Source: Bog-793 sp963803025 (GTDB lineage Bacteria; Actinomycetota; Acidimicrobiia; Acidimicrobiales; Bog-793). From it: DNA of 64,000 nt. Shown here piece by piece: positions 57,619 to 64,000 of the stretch; the stretch's first letter is position 1, and each line of letters begins with the position of its first letter. The notes below the pieces were generated by a model. That model saw only the letters and a list, made by a program, of their open reading frames with translations, made no database searches and had not been told where the DNA came from. Location: the NCBI GenBank assembly GCA_963803025.1, contig CAWDKZ010000020.1, positions 310,001 through 374,000 on the forward strand, in the 5' to 3' direction. A program made the translations under genes and the position numbers.

Positions 57619-57624
57619 TATGCT
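57619..57624 (+). promoter_or_regulatory. -10 element TATGCT for a probable leaderless transcript
   Basis: TATGCT lies seven bases before the GTG 57632 start of the phosphodiesterase-family gene, and no ribosome-binding site is seen. It is in the short gap shared with the Rrf2 gene. Confidence 0.5.
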
Positions 57625-57631
57625 CTGGTCG

Positions 57632-58804
57632 GTGAACGAGTCGCCGGCGTCTTCTCCTGGCGGCGCGGCGACGTGGGCTTTTGGCGGAGATCCGGACGAG
57701 CCGCTCCGCCCGGACTACGGCGGGGCGTGCCTGACCGAGGTCGTGCCGACGCTTCTCCGGCTCGATGCCCTGCGCGTCGCCGACGCGTTGCCCGTGTGGC
57801 TGCCCGCGCCGCTCGTCGATGCCACCGCGGTCGTACTGCTCGTGCTCGATGGTCTCGGCGCCGAGAGCCTCGCCGCGCACCGCGCGGTGACGCCGGTGAT
57901 GTCCGCGATGGCGGGCGCCACGATCACCTCGGTGGCGCCGACGACGACGGTGACCGCACTCACGTCGCTCACGACAGGACGGGCCCCGGCCGACCACGGC
58001 GTGCTCGGCCACCGTGTCCGAGCGGGCGGCGAGGTGCTCAACGTCTTGCGCTGGACGACGGGTGCAGGCGACGCCCGCGCCGAGATCCGGCCCCAGGCGT
58101 TCCAGCAGGTCGAGCCGTTCCTCGGCAGGCGCGTGCCCGTGGTCTCGCAGGCCGCGTTCGCGGGCTCTGGCTTTTCCCAGGCGCATCTGGCGGGCACGGA
58201 GCTTCTCGGCTGGCGGGTTGCCTCGTCGATCGGCGTCTTCGTTGCCGAGGCGCTCGCCCGGGGCGAGCGGTTCGTCTACGCCTACTACGACGGGATCGAC
58301 AAGGTCGCGCACGGCGAGGGGCTCGGCGCCTGCTACGAGGCCGAGCTCGCCGCCGTGGACCGCCTCGTCGCCGATCTCGTCGACCGCCTGCCGGCGGGCT
58401 GCGCCCTCGCCGTCACCTCTGACCACGGCCAGGTCGAGACGGCGAGGCCGCCGGTGACGATCGATCCCGGCCTGATGGACGAGGTGACCGGACTGTCGGG
58501 CGACGGGCGCTTCCGCTGGCTCCACGTGCGTGCCGGTGCGACCGCGCGGGTGGCGGCGATCGCCCGGGAGCTGTACGGCGGGATCGCCTGGGTGCGGACC
58601 GTGGCGGAGATCGACGGCGCGGGCTGGTTCGGTAAGCCCCTCCCGGACGCCTTCGCGCGACGCCTCGGCGACGTCGCGCTCGTCGCGCGCGCCGCGGTCT
58701 CGTTCGCCGACCCGACCGATCCGGGCGATCAGCGGCTCGTGGCGCGCCACGGCTCGCTCACGTCGGCCGAGGCGCTCGTACCGCTGCTCGGCGTGCGACC
58801 GTGA
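57632..58804 (+). CDS. alkaline-phosphatase-superfamily phosphodiesterase/nucleotide pyrophosphatase
   Basis: The 390-residue protein matches the type I phosphodiesterase/nucleotide pyrophosphatase family. It has VVLLVLDGLGAESLAAH (metal-binding Asp), TSVAPTTTVTALTSLTTGRAPADHGVLGHRV (nucleophile Thr), YAYYDGIDKVAHGEG (metal Asp/His) and AVTSDHGQVE (metal Asp-His). No signal peptide is seen, so it is probably cytoplasmic. The substrate is unknown. Start GTG 57632 fits the leaderless promoter. The stop overlaps the cobalamin adenosyltransferase gene by GTGA. Confidence 0.85.
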   Translation: MNESPASSPGGAATWAFGGDPDEPLRPDYGGACLTEVVPTLLRLDALRVADALPVWLPAPLVDATAVVLLVLDGLGAESLAAHRAVTPVMSAMAGATITSVAPTTTVTALTSLTTGRAPADHGVLGHRVRAGGEVLNVLRWTTGAGDARAEIRPQAFQQVEPFLGRRVPVVSQAAFAGSGFSQAHLAGTELLGWRVASSIGVFVAEALARGERFVYAYYDGIDKVAHGEGLGACYEAELAAVDRLVADLVDRLPAGCALAVTSDHGQVETARPPVTIDPGLMDEVTGLSGDGRFRWLHVRAGATARVAAIARELYGGIAWVRTVAEIDGAGWFGKPLPDAFARRLGDVALVARAAVSFADPTDPGDQRLVARHGSLTSAEALVPLLGVRP

Positions 58805-59340
58805 AGATCTACACGCGCCGGGGCGACGACGGAACGACGTCGTTGCGCGCTGGTGGCCGCGTCGACAAGTCGAGCGCGGTCGTCGAGGTCCTCGGTGCGC
58901 TCGACGAGGCCCAGGCGGCACTCGGCGTCGCGCGCGCCGCGTCGACGCGTCCGGGCACCCTCGACGAGCTCTTGGTTGGGGTCGAGCGAGACCTGTGGGT
59001 CGTGATGGCTGAGGTCGCGGCGGCGCTGGTCGACACGGCGCGCCCGGGGCCACGCAGCACGGTGACGCCGGAGATGGTCGCGGCCCTGGAATCGGCGATC
59101 GACGTCCACGCGGCGGGGCGCGGGAGGATCACGGGCTTCGCCGTGCCCGGCGAGAACCGCCTTGCGGCCGCGCTCGACTTCGCACGCACGGTCGTTCGAC
59201 GCGCCGAGCGCCGTCTCGTCGCCCTCGAGCCCGCCAACGGCCACGTGCTCGCCTACCTGAACCGGCTCTCCGATCTGTGCTGGACGCTCGCCCGGGAGAG
59301 CGAGGACCGCCACCTGCCCGCCCGTGAGGAAGGGAGCTGA
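58801..59340 (+). CDS. pduO: ATP:cob(I)alamin adenosyltransferase, PduO-type
   Basis: The enzyme makes adenosylcobalamin, the coenzyme of B12-dependent mutases and ribonucleotide reductase. The 179-residue protein has KIYTRRGDDGTTSLRAGGRVDKSS (ATP-binding TRTGDxGxTxL), VEVLGALDEAQAALG, FAVPGENRLAAALDFARTVVRRAERR, and LAYLNRLSDLCWTLARE. All are signatures of the PduO/MMAB family. It overlaps the upstream gene and precedes pepA by five bases. Confidence 0.92.
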   Translation: MKIYTRRGDDGTTSLRAGGRVDKSSAVVEVLGALDEAQAALGVARAASTRPGTLDELLVGVERDLWVVMAEVAAALVDTARPGPRSTVTPEMVAALESAIDVHAAGRGRITGFAVPGENRLAAALDFARTVVRRAERRLVALEPANGHVLAYLNRLSDLCWTLARESEDRHLPAREEGS

Positions 59341-59345
59341 CAGCG

Positions 59346-60845
59346 ATGACCGTGGTGCTCAAGGGTGCGGCGACATGCCCCGACGACGTGCGGGTGCGAG
59401 CCGAGGCGGTTCTCGCCGGTCTTGTCACCTCGACCGGGTCGCCGCGCGCCGACGCGTCGTTGGCGGCGATGCAGGGATTCACGGGCGCCGTGGGTGAGAC
59501 GGCGACGTTCGCGCGCCCGGACGGCTCGTTCGAGATCCTCGTCGGGATGGGTGAGGCGGCCGACCTCGACGGCGAAGCGTGCCGCCGCGCGGGTGCGGCG
59601 CTCGCCGGGGCGGCCGCGCGTAACGCGGCGGTCGCGTTCGACCTCTCGGGGATCCCGCGGGGATCGCTCGATCGGACCGACGTCGCCCGCGCGGTCACCG
59701 AGGGGGTGCTGCTCGCCGGCTACCGGTTCGCCGGATTGAGGAGCGCGGCCGAGACGCCGACGCTTCAGCGTGTCGTGCTCGTCGATCCGGACGTCGCGGG
59801 TGTCGTCGCAGGCGCCGGGGCGGGTGGGGTCGCGGCGGGCGCGGTTGCGTTCGCGCGGGACCTCGTGAACACGCCGGCGCACGATCTCACGCCAACGCGA
59901 TTTGCCGAGCTCGCGGTCGAACACGGCTCCCAACAGGGATTCTCAGTTTCGGTTTGGCGTGAACGGGAGATCGCCGAGGCGGGCCTCGGGGGTCTCCTCG
60001 GCGTGGCGCGGGGCTCGGCGGAGCCGCCCCGGCTCGTGCGCGCCGAATACCGACCGGACGACCCCGCGGCCCCGACCGTCGCGCTCGTCGGCAAGGGGAT
60101 CACGTTCGATGCCGGGGGACTCTCGCTGAAGCCGGCCGATTCGATGATGACGATGAAGTACGACATGAGCGGCGCCGCGGCGGTGCTCGCGGTCCTCGGA
60201 GCGTGCGGGCGACTCGGTGTCGGCGTCCGAGTCGTCGGCATCATGCCGATGACGGAGAACATGCCGGGTGGCAGGGCGATCAAGCCGGGCGACGTCGTGC
60301 GGATCCGCAACGGCAAGACGATCGAGGTGTTGAACACCGATTGCGAGGGGCGGCTCGTGCTGGCGGACGCCCTCTGCCTCGCGGCCGAGGAGTCACCCGA
60401 CGCGATCGTCGACCTCGCGACGCTGACGGCGGCGGTCGTCGTGGCGCTCGGCCGCCGGATCGCCGGTCTGATGGGCAACGACGACCGCATCCTCGCGGCC
60501 GTCGAACAGGCGGCGGCCCGCGCCGGGGAGGCGGTCTGGCGCCTGCCGCTGCCCGCGGGCTACCGCTCGGCGTTCGACTCCGAGATCGCCGACATGAAGA
60601 ACCTCGGTGTCGCGCGAGAGGCGGGTGCCCTTGTCGCCGGCCTCATCCTCGAGGAGTTCGTCGGGAGCACCCCGTGGGCGCACCTCGACGTCGCCGGGCC
60701 GGCGTTCTCCCAGGAGACCACGGGATACCTGCGCAAGGGGGGCACGGGCTTCGGGGTGCGGACCCTGCTCGAACTGCTCGAGGGGTACCGAGCGCTCGGC
60801 AGTCCCGCCGGGGCCGGTGCGCCCGGGAGGAAGGTGCTGCGTTGA
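59346..60845 (+). CDS. pepA: leucyl aminopeptidase (M17)
   Basis: This 499-residue dizinc/dimanganese aminopeptidase removes N-terminal residues from peptides. An N-terminal macro-like domain is followed by the catalytic domain: VALVGKGITFDAGGLSLKPADSMMTMKYDMSGAAAVLA (metal Lys/Asp), VVGIMPMTENMPGGRAIKPGDVVRIRNGKTIEVLNTDCEGRLVLADAL, and ATLTAAVVVALGRRIAGLMGND. The invariant NTDAEGRL octapeptide here reads NTDCEGRL, with Cys between the metal-binding Asp and Glu. The stop overlaps the next start (TTGA). Confidence 0.94.
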   Translation: MTVVLKGAATCPDDVRVRAEAVLAGLVTSTGSPRADASLAAMQGFTGAVGETATFARPDGSFEILVGMGEAADLDGEACRRAGAALAGAAARNAAVAFDLSGIPRGSLDRTDVARAVTEGVLLAGYRFAGLRSAAETPTLQRVVLVDPDVAGVVAGAGAGGVAAGAVAFARDLVNTPAHDLTPTRFAELAVEHGSQQGFSVSVWREREIAEAGLGGLLGVARGSAEPPRLVRAEYRPDDPAAPTVALVGKGITFDAGGLSLKPADSMMTMKYDMSGAAAVLAVLGACGRLGVGVRVVGIMPMTENMPGGRAIKPGDVVRIRNGKTIEVLNTDCEGRLVLADALCLAAEESPDAIVDLATLTAAVVVALGRRIAGLMGNDDRILAAVEQAAARAGEAVWRLPLPAGYRSAFDSEIADMKNLGVAREAGALVAGLILEEFVGSTPWAHLDVAGPAFSQETTGYLRKGGTGFGVRTLLELLEGYRALGSPAGAGAPGRKVLR

Positions 60846-61741
60846 CGCGTGATGCGGACTCCGCCTCGGGTCGCTCGGCCACCGGCGACGCCAAAGACGC
60901 CGACGACCGAGCGCCGCTTGCGGCGCCGGCTGCCGCCGAGCCGGCGTCGGGTCCTTCCCCGACGACGGAACGAACGCATACCCCGCAACGTCCTTTCACG
61001 CTGGCGATCGACGCCGGCGGGAGCGGGCTGAAGGCCTCGGTGCTCGACGCGAACGAGCACCTCCTTGCCGACCGGGTGAACATGCAGACGCCGTACCCGT
61101 TGCCGCCGACGAGGTTCATCGCCGCCCTGGCCGACCTCGTCCGTCCGCTTCCCGCCTACGACCGCGTGTCGGTCGGCCTCCCCGGCGTCGTGCGGAGGGG
61201 CCGGATGCTTACCGAACCGCAGTTCGTGACCGAGCGCGGCCTTGGCTCGCGGATCGACCCGAAGCTCGTCGCGGCCTGGGCGGGATTCGACATCGCCGGG
61301 GCCCTCGCCGAGCAGTTCGGCAAACCGACCCGGGTCGCGAACGACGCCGACCTGCAGGGTCTCGCCGTCGTCTCCGGCGAGGGTCTCGAGTTCGTCGTGA
61401 CGTTCGGGACCGGGGTCGGGACGGCTCTCTTCTACGACGGTGTGCTCGTGCCGCACCTCGAGCTTGCCCACCAACCGTTCCGCAACGGCAGGACCTACAA
61501 CCAACAACTCGGCGGGGTCGCGCTGAAACGGATCGGGCCGCGCCGGTGGCGCAGGCGGGTCATGACCGCGCTCGGGAACTTCCAGGTGCTCACGAACTTC
61601 GACCGCTGCTACCTCGGCGGGGGGAACTCGCGTCATTTGAAGGGCAGTGTGCGCGAGCCCTTCTTCGTCGTCGACAACGTTGCCGGGATCATCGGCGGCG
61701 TGCGGCTGTGGGACGACGCGCGTTCTCTCGAACGTGCCTGA
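60842..61741 (+). CDS. ppgK: polyphosphate glucokinase-like ROK kinase
   Basis: The 299-residue protein has a Pro/Ala/Thr-rich N-terminal extension of about 47 residues and then a ROK-type kinase. Motifs are FTLAIDAGGSGLKASVLD (phosphate 1), VGLPGVVRRGRMLTEP, ANDADLQGLAVVSGEGLEFVVTFGTGVGTALFYDG (catalytic Asp in NDAD) and the later CYLGGGNSRHL. Similarity is greatest to the PpgK family, which phosphorylates glucose with polyphosphate or ATP. Sugar and donor are inferred. TTG 60842 overlaps the pepA stop. An insertion-element remnant follows directly after its stop. Confidence 0.82.
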   Translation: MTRDADSASGRSATGDAKDADDRAPLAAPAAAEPASGPSPTTERTHTPQRPFTLAIDAGGSGLKASVLDANEHLLADRVNMQTPYPLPPTRFIAALADLVRPLPAYDRVSVGLPGVVRRGRMLTEPQFVTERGLGSRIDPKLVAAWAGFDIAGALAEQFGKPTRVANDADLQGLAVVSGEGLEFVVTFGTGVGTALFYDGVLVPHLELAHQPFRNGRTYNQQLGGVALKRIGPRRWRRRVMTALGNFQVLTNFDRCYLGGGNSRHLKGSVREPFFVVDNVAGIIGGVRLWDDARSLERA

Positions 61742-61748
61742 ATGCCAT

Positions 61749-61760
61749 GAAGGGGGACCT
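61749..61760 (+). repeat. left terminal inverted repeat of the IS110-type element
   Basis: GAAGGGGGACCT, matched at 11 of 12 positions by the reverse complement of 62859-62870. It begins eight bases after the ppgK stop. Confidence 0.6.
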
Positions 61761-61763
61761 CCC

Positions 61764-61789
61764 CCGGTGAGAACTTGGGTTCTCACCGG
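61764..61789 (+). other. perfect 11-bp hairpin at the left end of the IS
   Basis: CCGGTGAGAAC (61764-61774), loop TTGG, GTTCTCACCGG (61779-61789). It lies in the non-coding left end just before GGAGG and the transposase ATG. It could belong to the element's guide (bridge) RNA or shield the transposase from read-through translation. Confidence 0.55.
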
Positions 61790-61816
61790 AACCACACCGA
61801 AGGAGGCCCCGACACC

Positions 61817-62724
61817 ATGTTGCACATCGGACCGGATCTTTCGAGACGCCGCCTCGACGTCCACGTCATGAAGGAGTTTGGCCAGACTCTGCTCGTCGAC
61901 GCCTGGCCACCCGACGCCGACGCGCTCCGGGTGAAGGGCCTTGCGCCGCTCGCCTGCAAGACCGACCGCATCGACGCTCGGGTCCTCGCCGAGCTCAGCC
62001 GACGCGGTCTCGTGCCGGAGATCTGGTTGCCGAGCCCTCGGTGCGCGCCGAACGCGAGCGGGCCCGCTTCCGTCTCCACCTCGTCCACCACCGGGTCGCG
62101 CTGAAGAACCGGGTCCACGCGACCCTCCTCGCCTCCGGGCACCCCTGTCCGGTCTCGGACCTCCCGGCGGGTCCGGACGCCAGCTTCTCGGCCGGCTCGC
62201 CATCCCCGAGCCGTGGGCCGGCACCGTCGCGGCCTCACTGCGCCTCGTCGACGAGCTCGACGGCGAGATCGACGCCTGCGGGCGCGACCTGCGGGAGCTC
62301 GGTGCCGGTCACCCCGACGTGTCCCTCCTGCAGACCGTCCCGGGGTGGGCTGGGTGCTCGCCGACACGATCGCCGCGGAGATCGGCGACATCTCCCGCTT
62401 CGCCAGCCCGAAGAAGCTCGTCGGCTACACCGGGCTCTGCCCGCGCGTCTACCCGTCCGGCGGGGGCTGCGCCGGGGCTCGCTCGCGAAGAACGGACCCA
62501 CCTATCTCCGCTGGGCCCTCATCGAGGCGTCGCGGCACGCCTGCAGCCACCCGCTCTACAAGCCCGGCTACGAGCGGATGAAGGCCCGCCTCGGCCGCAA
62601 CCGGGGCGGCAAGGTCGCCCGGGTCGAGCTCGCCCGCAAGCTCGCCGAGTCCATCTGGCACATGCTCACGACGGGAGAACGCTTCGCTCCGGCGAGGTCC
62701 CAGGTTGCGCCTCTGGTCGCGTGA
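61817..62724 (+). pseudogene. IS110-family transposase, frameshifted and internally deleted
   Basis: From ATG 61817 (GGAGG at 61801) the start MLHIGPDLSRRRLDVHV is the first part of the DEDD recombinase domain, followed by KTDRIDARVLAELSRRGLVPEIWLPSP. The frame then moves four times, each consistent with one missing base in a C or G run: near 62034, 62163, 62344 and 62463. The later parts are ARFRLHLVHHRVALKNRVHATLL, GRQLLGRLAIPEPW, GWVLADTIAAEIGDISRFASPKKLVGYTGLCPRVYPSGG and AKNGPTYLRWALIEASRHA. About 45 residues usually found before VKGLAPLACKTDRIDA, including a catalytic acidic residue, are missing. It is not functional as read. Confidence 0.85.
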
Positions 62725-62858
62725 CGGCCCTGCACGGAGTTGGACCGCCGGAACGTTCTCCCATCCGACCTGGTCCTCCCTCGAGGAAGCCAGAGAGATG
62801 AGAACCGCTCCCCAGAACCCCGGACGATGGTCAGCCCGAGGAATCAACCCTTGACCCC

Positions 62859-62870
62859 AGGCCCCCCTTC
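62859..62870 (-). repeat. right terminal inverted repeat of the IS110-type element
   Basis: Its reverse complement GAAGGGGGGCCT differs from the left repeat at one base. It closes the element about 135 bp after the transposase stop. Confidence 0.6.
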
Positions 62871-62921
62871 GGAGTCCTCGGTCCGTCCCGGCGCGGCGAT
62901 CGCGGCCGTGACGGCCGTCGG

Positions 62922-63482
62922 TCACTCGTCGAGCCAGCTCGGCACGGCGTCGAGCAGGAAGCGGCTCACCGCGAGCGTGCGGTCGAACGAGTCGCAAAGG
63001 AGCTCCTCGCCCGCGAGCACCCGGGCGAGCGAGACCTGCTGGCGGGCGACGATCGTCAGTCGCCGGGCGGGGGGGTCGGTCACCGAGCCGAAGGAGTCGG
63101 TCGCCGAGATCTCGAGGGGCAGCTCGATGCCGCCGACACCGGCGAGGTCGATCGCGAGGCGGAGCAGGTCGGGTCCGTGGGGCAGCGGCGGGATGCCCCA
63201 GGTGAACGTGAGCGGAAACGTCCACTTGTCCGGCGGCTCGGCGTCGTCGGGCAGCGCGACGACGGCGTCTTCGAAGTCGAGGAGGGTGCGCGGGTCGACC
63301 TCGAGCGCGAGATGGAGGTCGATCGGGCCGCCGCAGCCCTCCTCCGGGTGGAGGTCGACCTCCCAGAACTGGCGCAGCGAGTAGGTCTCGACGAAATGGC
63401 GCTCGTCGTGCACGTGGAAACCGTGCTCGACGGCGTGATCCTTCAGCTCGGCCACGTAACCGGCGACGTCGATGACTGCCAT
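62922..63482 (-). CDS. hypothetical protein
   Basis: I do not recognise a family. The 186-residue protein begins MAVIDVAGYVAELKDHAVEHGFHVHDERHFVETYSLRQFWEVDLHPEEGCGGPIDLHLALEVDPRTLLDFEDAV. It is acidic and soluble, with a His-rich N-terminal third, a long beta-rich middle and a helical end (QVSLARVLAGEELLCDSFDRTLAVSRFLLDAVPSWLDE). No signal peptide or membrane helix. ATG 63482 has TACACT eight bases upstream (63491-63496 on the minus strand), another probable leaderless start. Confidence 0.7.
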   Translation of the reverse strand: MAVIDVAGYVAELKDHAVEHGFHVHDERHFVETYSLRQFWEVDLHPEEGCGGPIDLHLALEVDPRTLLDFEDAVVALPDDAEPPDKWTFPLTFTWGIPPLPHGPDLLRLAIDLAGVGGIELPLEISATDSFGSVTDPPARRLTIVARQQVSLARVLAGEELLCDSFDRTLAVSRFLLDAVPSWLDE

Positions 63483-63579
63483 CGCTGGGGAGTGTAGGCG
63501 GCAGGTCCGTCCGACACCGCCGGGGGCGGCCACCGGCGCCACCCGCCGGGCACCTTGAGAATCACCCCCGACGAGCCGG

Positions 63580-63585
63580 TAACCT
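63580..63585 (+). promoter_or_regulatory. -10 element TAACCT before the inositol-monophosphatase-family gene
   Basis: TAACCT lies seven bases before GTG 63593. TTGAGA at 63555-63560 could be a -35, at 19-bp spacing. No ribosome-binding site is seen, so the transcript is probably leaderless. Confidence 0.55.
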
Positions 63586-63592
63586 GCGGCTC

Positions 63593-64000
63593 GTGCAAGC
63601 CGCAGAGATGCTCACGACGCTCTCCGCCGCCGCCTACGCCGTCGCGAGAGCCGTCTCTCGCGAGGAGGACTGGTCGTTGCCCGGCGAGCGCCCCGGGCAG
63701 TACCGCATCGATCTCGCCGCCGATGCCGTCGCCCTCGATGTGCTCATCGGCGCCGGGTTCGGCGTGCTGAGCGAGGAGAGCGGCGTGACCGAGGGGGACC
63801 GGCGGTACCTCGCCGTCATCGATCCGATCGACGGCTCGACGAACGCCTCCCGGGGACTGCGGTGGTACGCGACGAGCATCTGCGTCGTCGACGAGGACGG
63901 TCCCTACGTCGCGCTCGTCGTCAACCAGGCGCAGTTCTCGTGCTACGAGGCGGTGCGCGGCGAGGGCGCGACGCGGGACGGCCGTCGGATCTCGCCTGCT
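63593..64000 (+). CDS. inositol monophosphatase-family protein, 5' part
   Basis: The first 136 codons of a Mg2+-dependent sugar or inositol phosphatase run off the window. Visible motifs are DLAADAVALDVLIGAGFGVLSEESG (metal Glu-Glu) and VIDPIDGSTNASRGLRWYATSICVVDEDG, the DPxDGSTN signature with metal aspartates. Substrates in the family include myo-inositol 1-phosphate, histidinol phosphate, fructose bisphosphate and PAP; this one is unresolved. Start GTG 63593 fits the leaderless promoter. Confidence 0.85.
   Translation, partial: MQAAEMLTTLSAAAYAVARAVSREEDWSLPGERPGQYRIDLAADAVALDVLIGAGFGVLSEESGVTEGDRRYLAVIDPIDGSTNASRGLRWYATSICVVDEDGPYVALVVNQAQFSCYEAVRGEGATRDGRRISPA

Larger units (their letters stand above)
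61749..62870 (+). mobile_element. decayed IS110-family insertion sequence
   Basis: A single disrupted IS110 transposase is enclosed by near-perfect 12-bp inverted repeats: GAAGGGGGACCT (61749-61760) and the complement of AGGCCCCCCTTC (62859-62870), 11 of 12 matching. About 56 bp lie between the left repeat and the transposase ATG, and about 134 bp lie after its stop. Short (sub)terminal inverted repeats are a trait of the IS1111 subgroup. The element sits between ppgK and a hypothetical gene without breaking either. Confidence 0.75.

Noticed and set aside
1..64000. tRNA, rRNA, CRISPR array, prophage or replication origin
   Set aside because: I looked in the intergenic stretches on both strands for TPsiC-like GTTCGAA motifs, repeat-spacer patterns, integrase genes and DnaA-box clusters, and found none that held up.

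Overview
The window is a gene-dense, very GC-rich bacterial chromosome segment. It looks like an actinomycete of the Acidimicrobiia type, judged from gene order and protein style, since no rRNA is present. Supporting features are a division/cell-wall cluster followed by pgeF-yggS-sepF-yggT-divIVA-ileS with no ftsA, a lexA / LysM SOS protein / nrdR block arranged as in mycobacteria, a DUF3040-type protein, a DksA-like protein with a basic tail, many GTG/TTG starts, GTGA/ATGA gene overlaps, and several probable leaderless promoters.

Layout. 0-13 kb: tail of a phosphohexomutase, a SIS isomerase-like protein, S-adenosylhomocysteinase, an unassigned structured intergenic stretch, miaA, then dapF-hflX-dapD-dapE (succinylase route to diaminopimelate), lexA with an array of SOS boxes, a LysM protein, nrdR, a PIG-L deacetylase and dinB. 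12-15 kb: small membrane and hypothetical proteins, an HNH nuclease and a lipoate-ligase-like protein. 15-22 kb (minus strand): a nine-gene operon for a group 3b-type NAD(P)-linked [NiFe] hydrogenase, with a cyclic-nucleotide-binding-fold protein, maturation protease, HypC, an EamA transporter and a GYCGP-motif protein. 22-27 kb: a divergent 2-oxoacid:ferredoxin oxidoreductase (gamma-alpha-beta) coupled to a GltD-like flavoprotein with a ferredoxin tail. 27-30 kb: the proton-translocating transhydrogenase (three genes). Together 15-30 kb can be read as a redox hub linking H2, ferredoxin, NADH and NADPH.

30-48 kb is the dcw cluster: mraZ-rsmH-ftsL-ftsI-murE-mraY-murD-ftsW-murG-murC-murB-ftsQ-ftsZ, then pgeF-yggS-sepF-yggT-divIVA. 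murF is absent from its usual place between murE and mraY, and mraY carries a one-base contraction in a C run. A consensus promoter with MraZ-type repeats precedes mraZ. A long inverted repeat buries the rsmH start codon. ftsZ has its own promoter at the end of ftsQ.

48-64 kb: a eukaryote-like ileS diverging from a DUF167 gene over an 19-bp spacer with overlapping -10 elements, DksA-like/lspA/rluD, a sigma-70 factor, a double GNAT protein, an Rrf2 regulator, a phosphodiesterase-family protein, a PduO-type cobalamin adenosyltransferase, pepA, a polyphosphate-glucokinase-like gene, a decayed IS110-family element with terminal inverted repeats, a hypothetical protein and the 5' part of an inositol-monophosphatase-family gene. 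No tRNA, rRNA, CRISPR array or phage genes were recognised.
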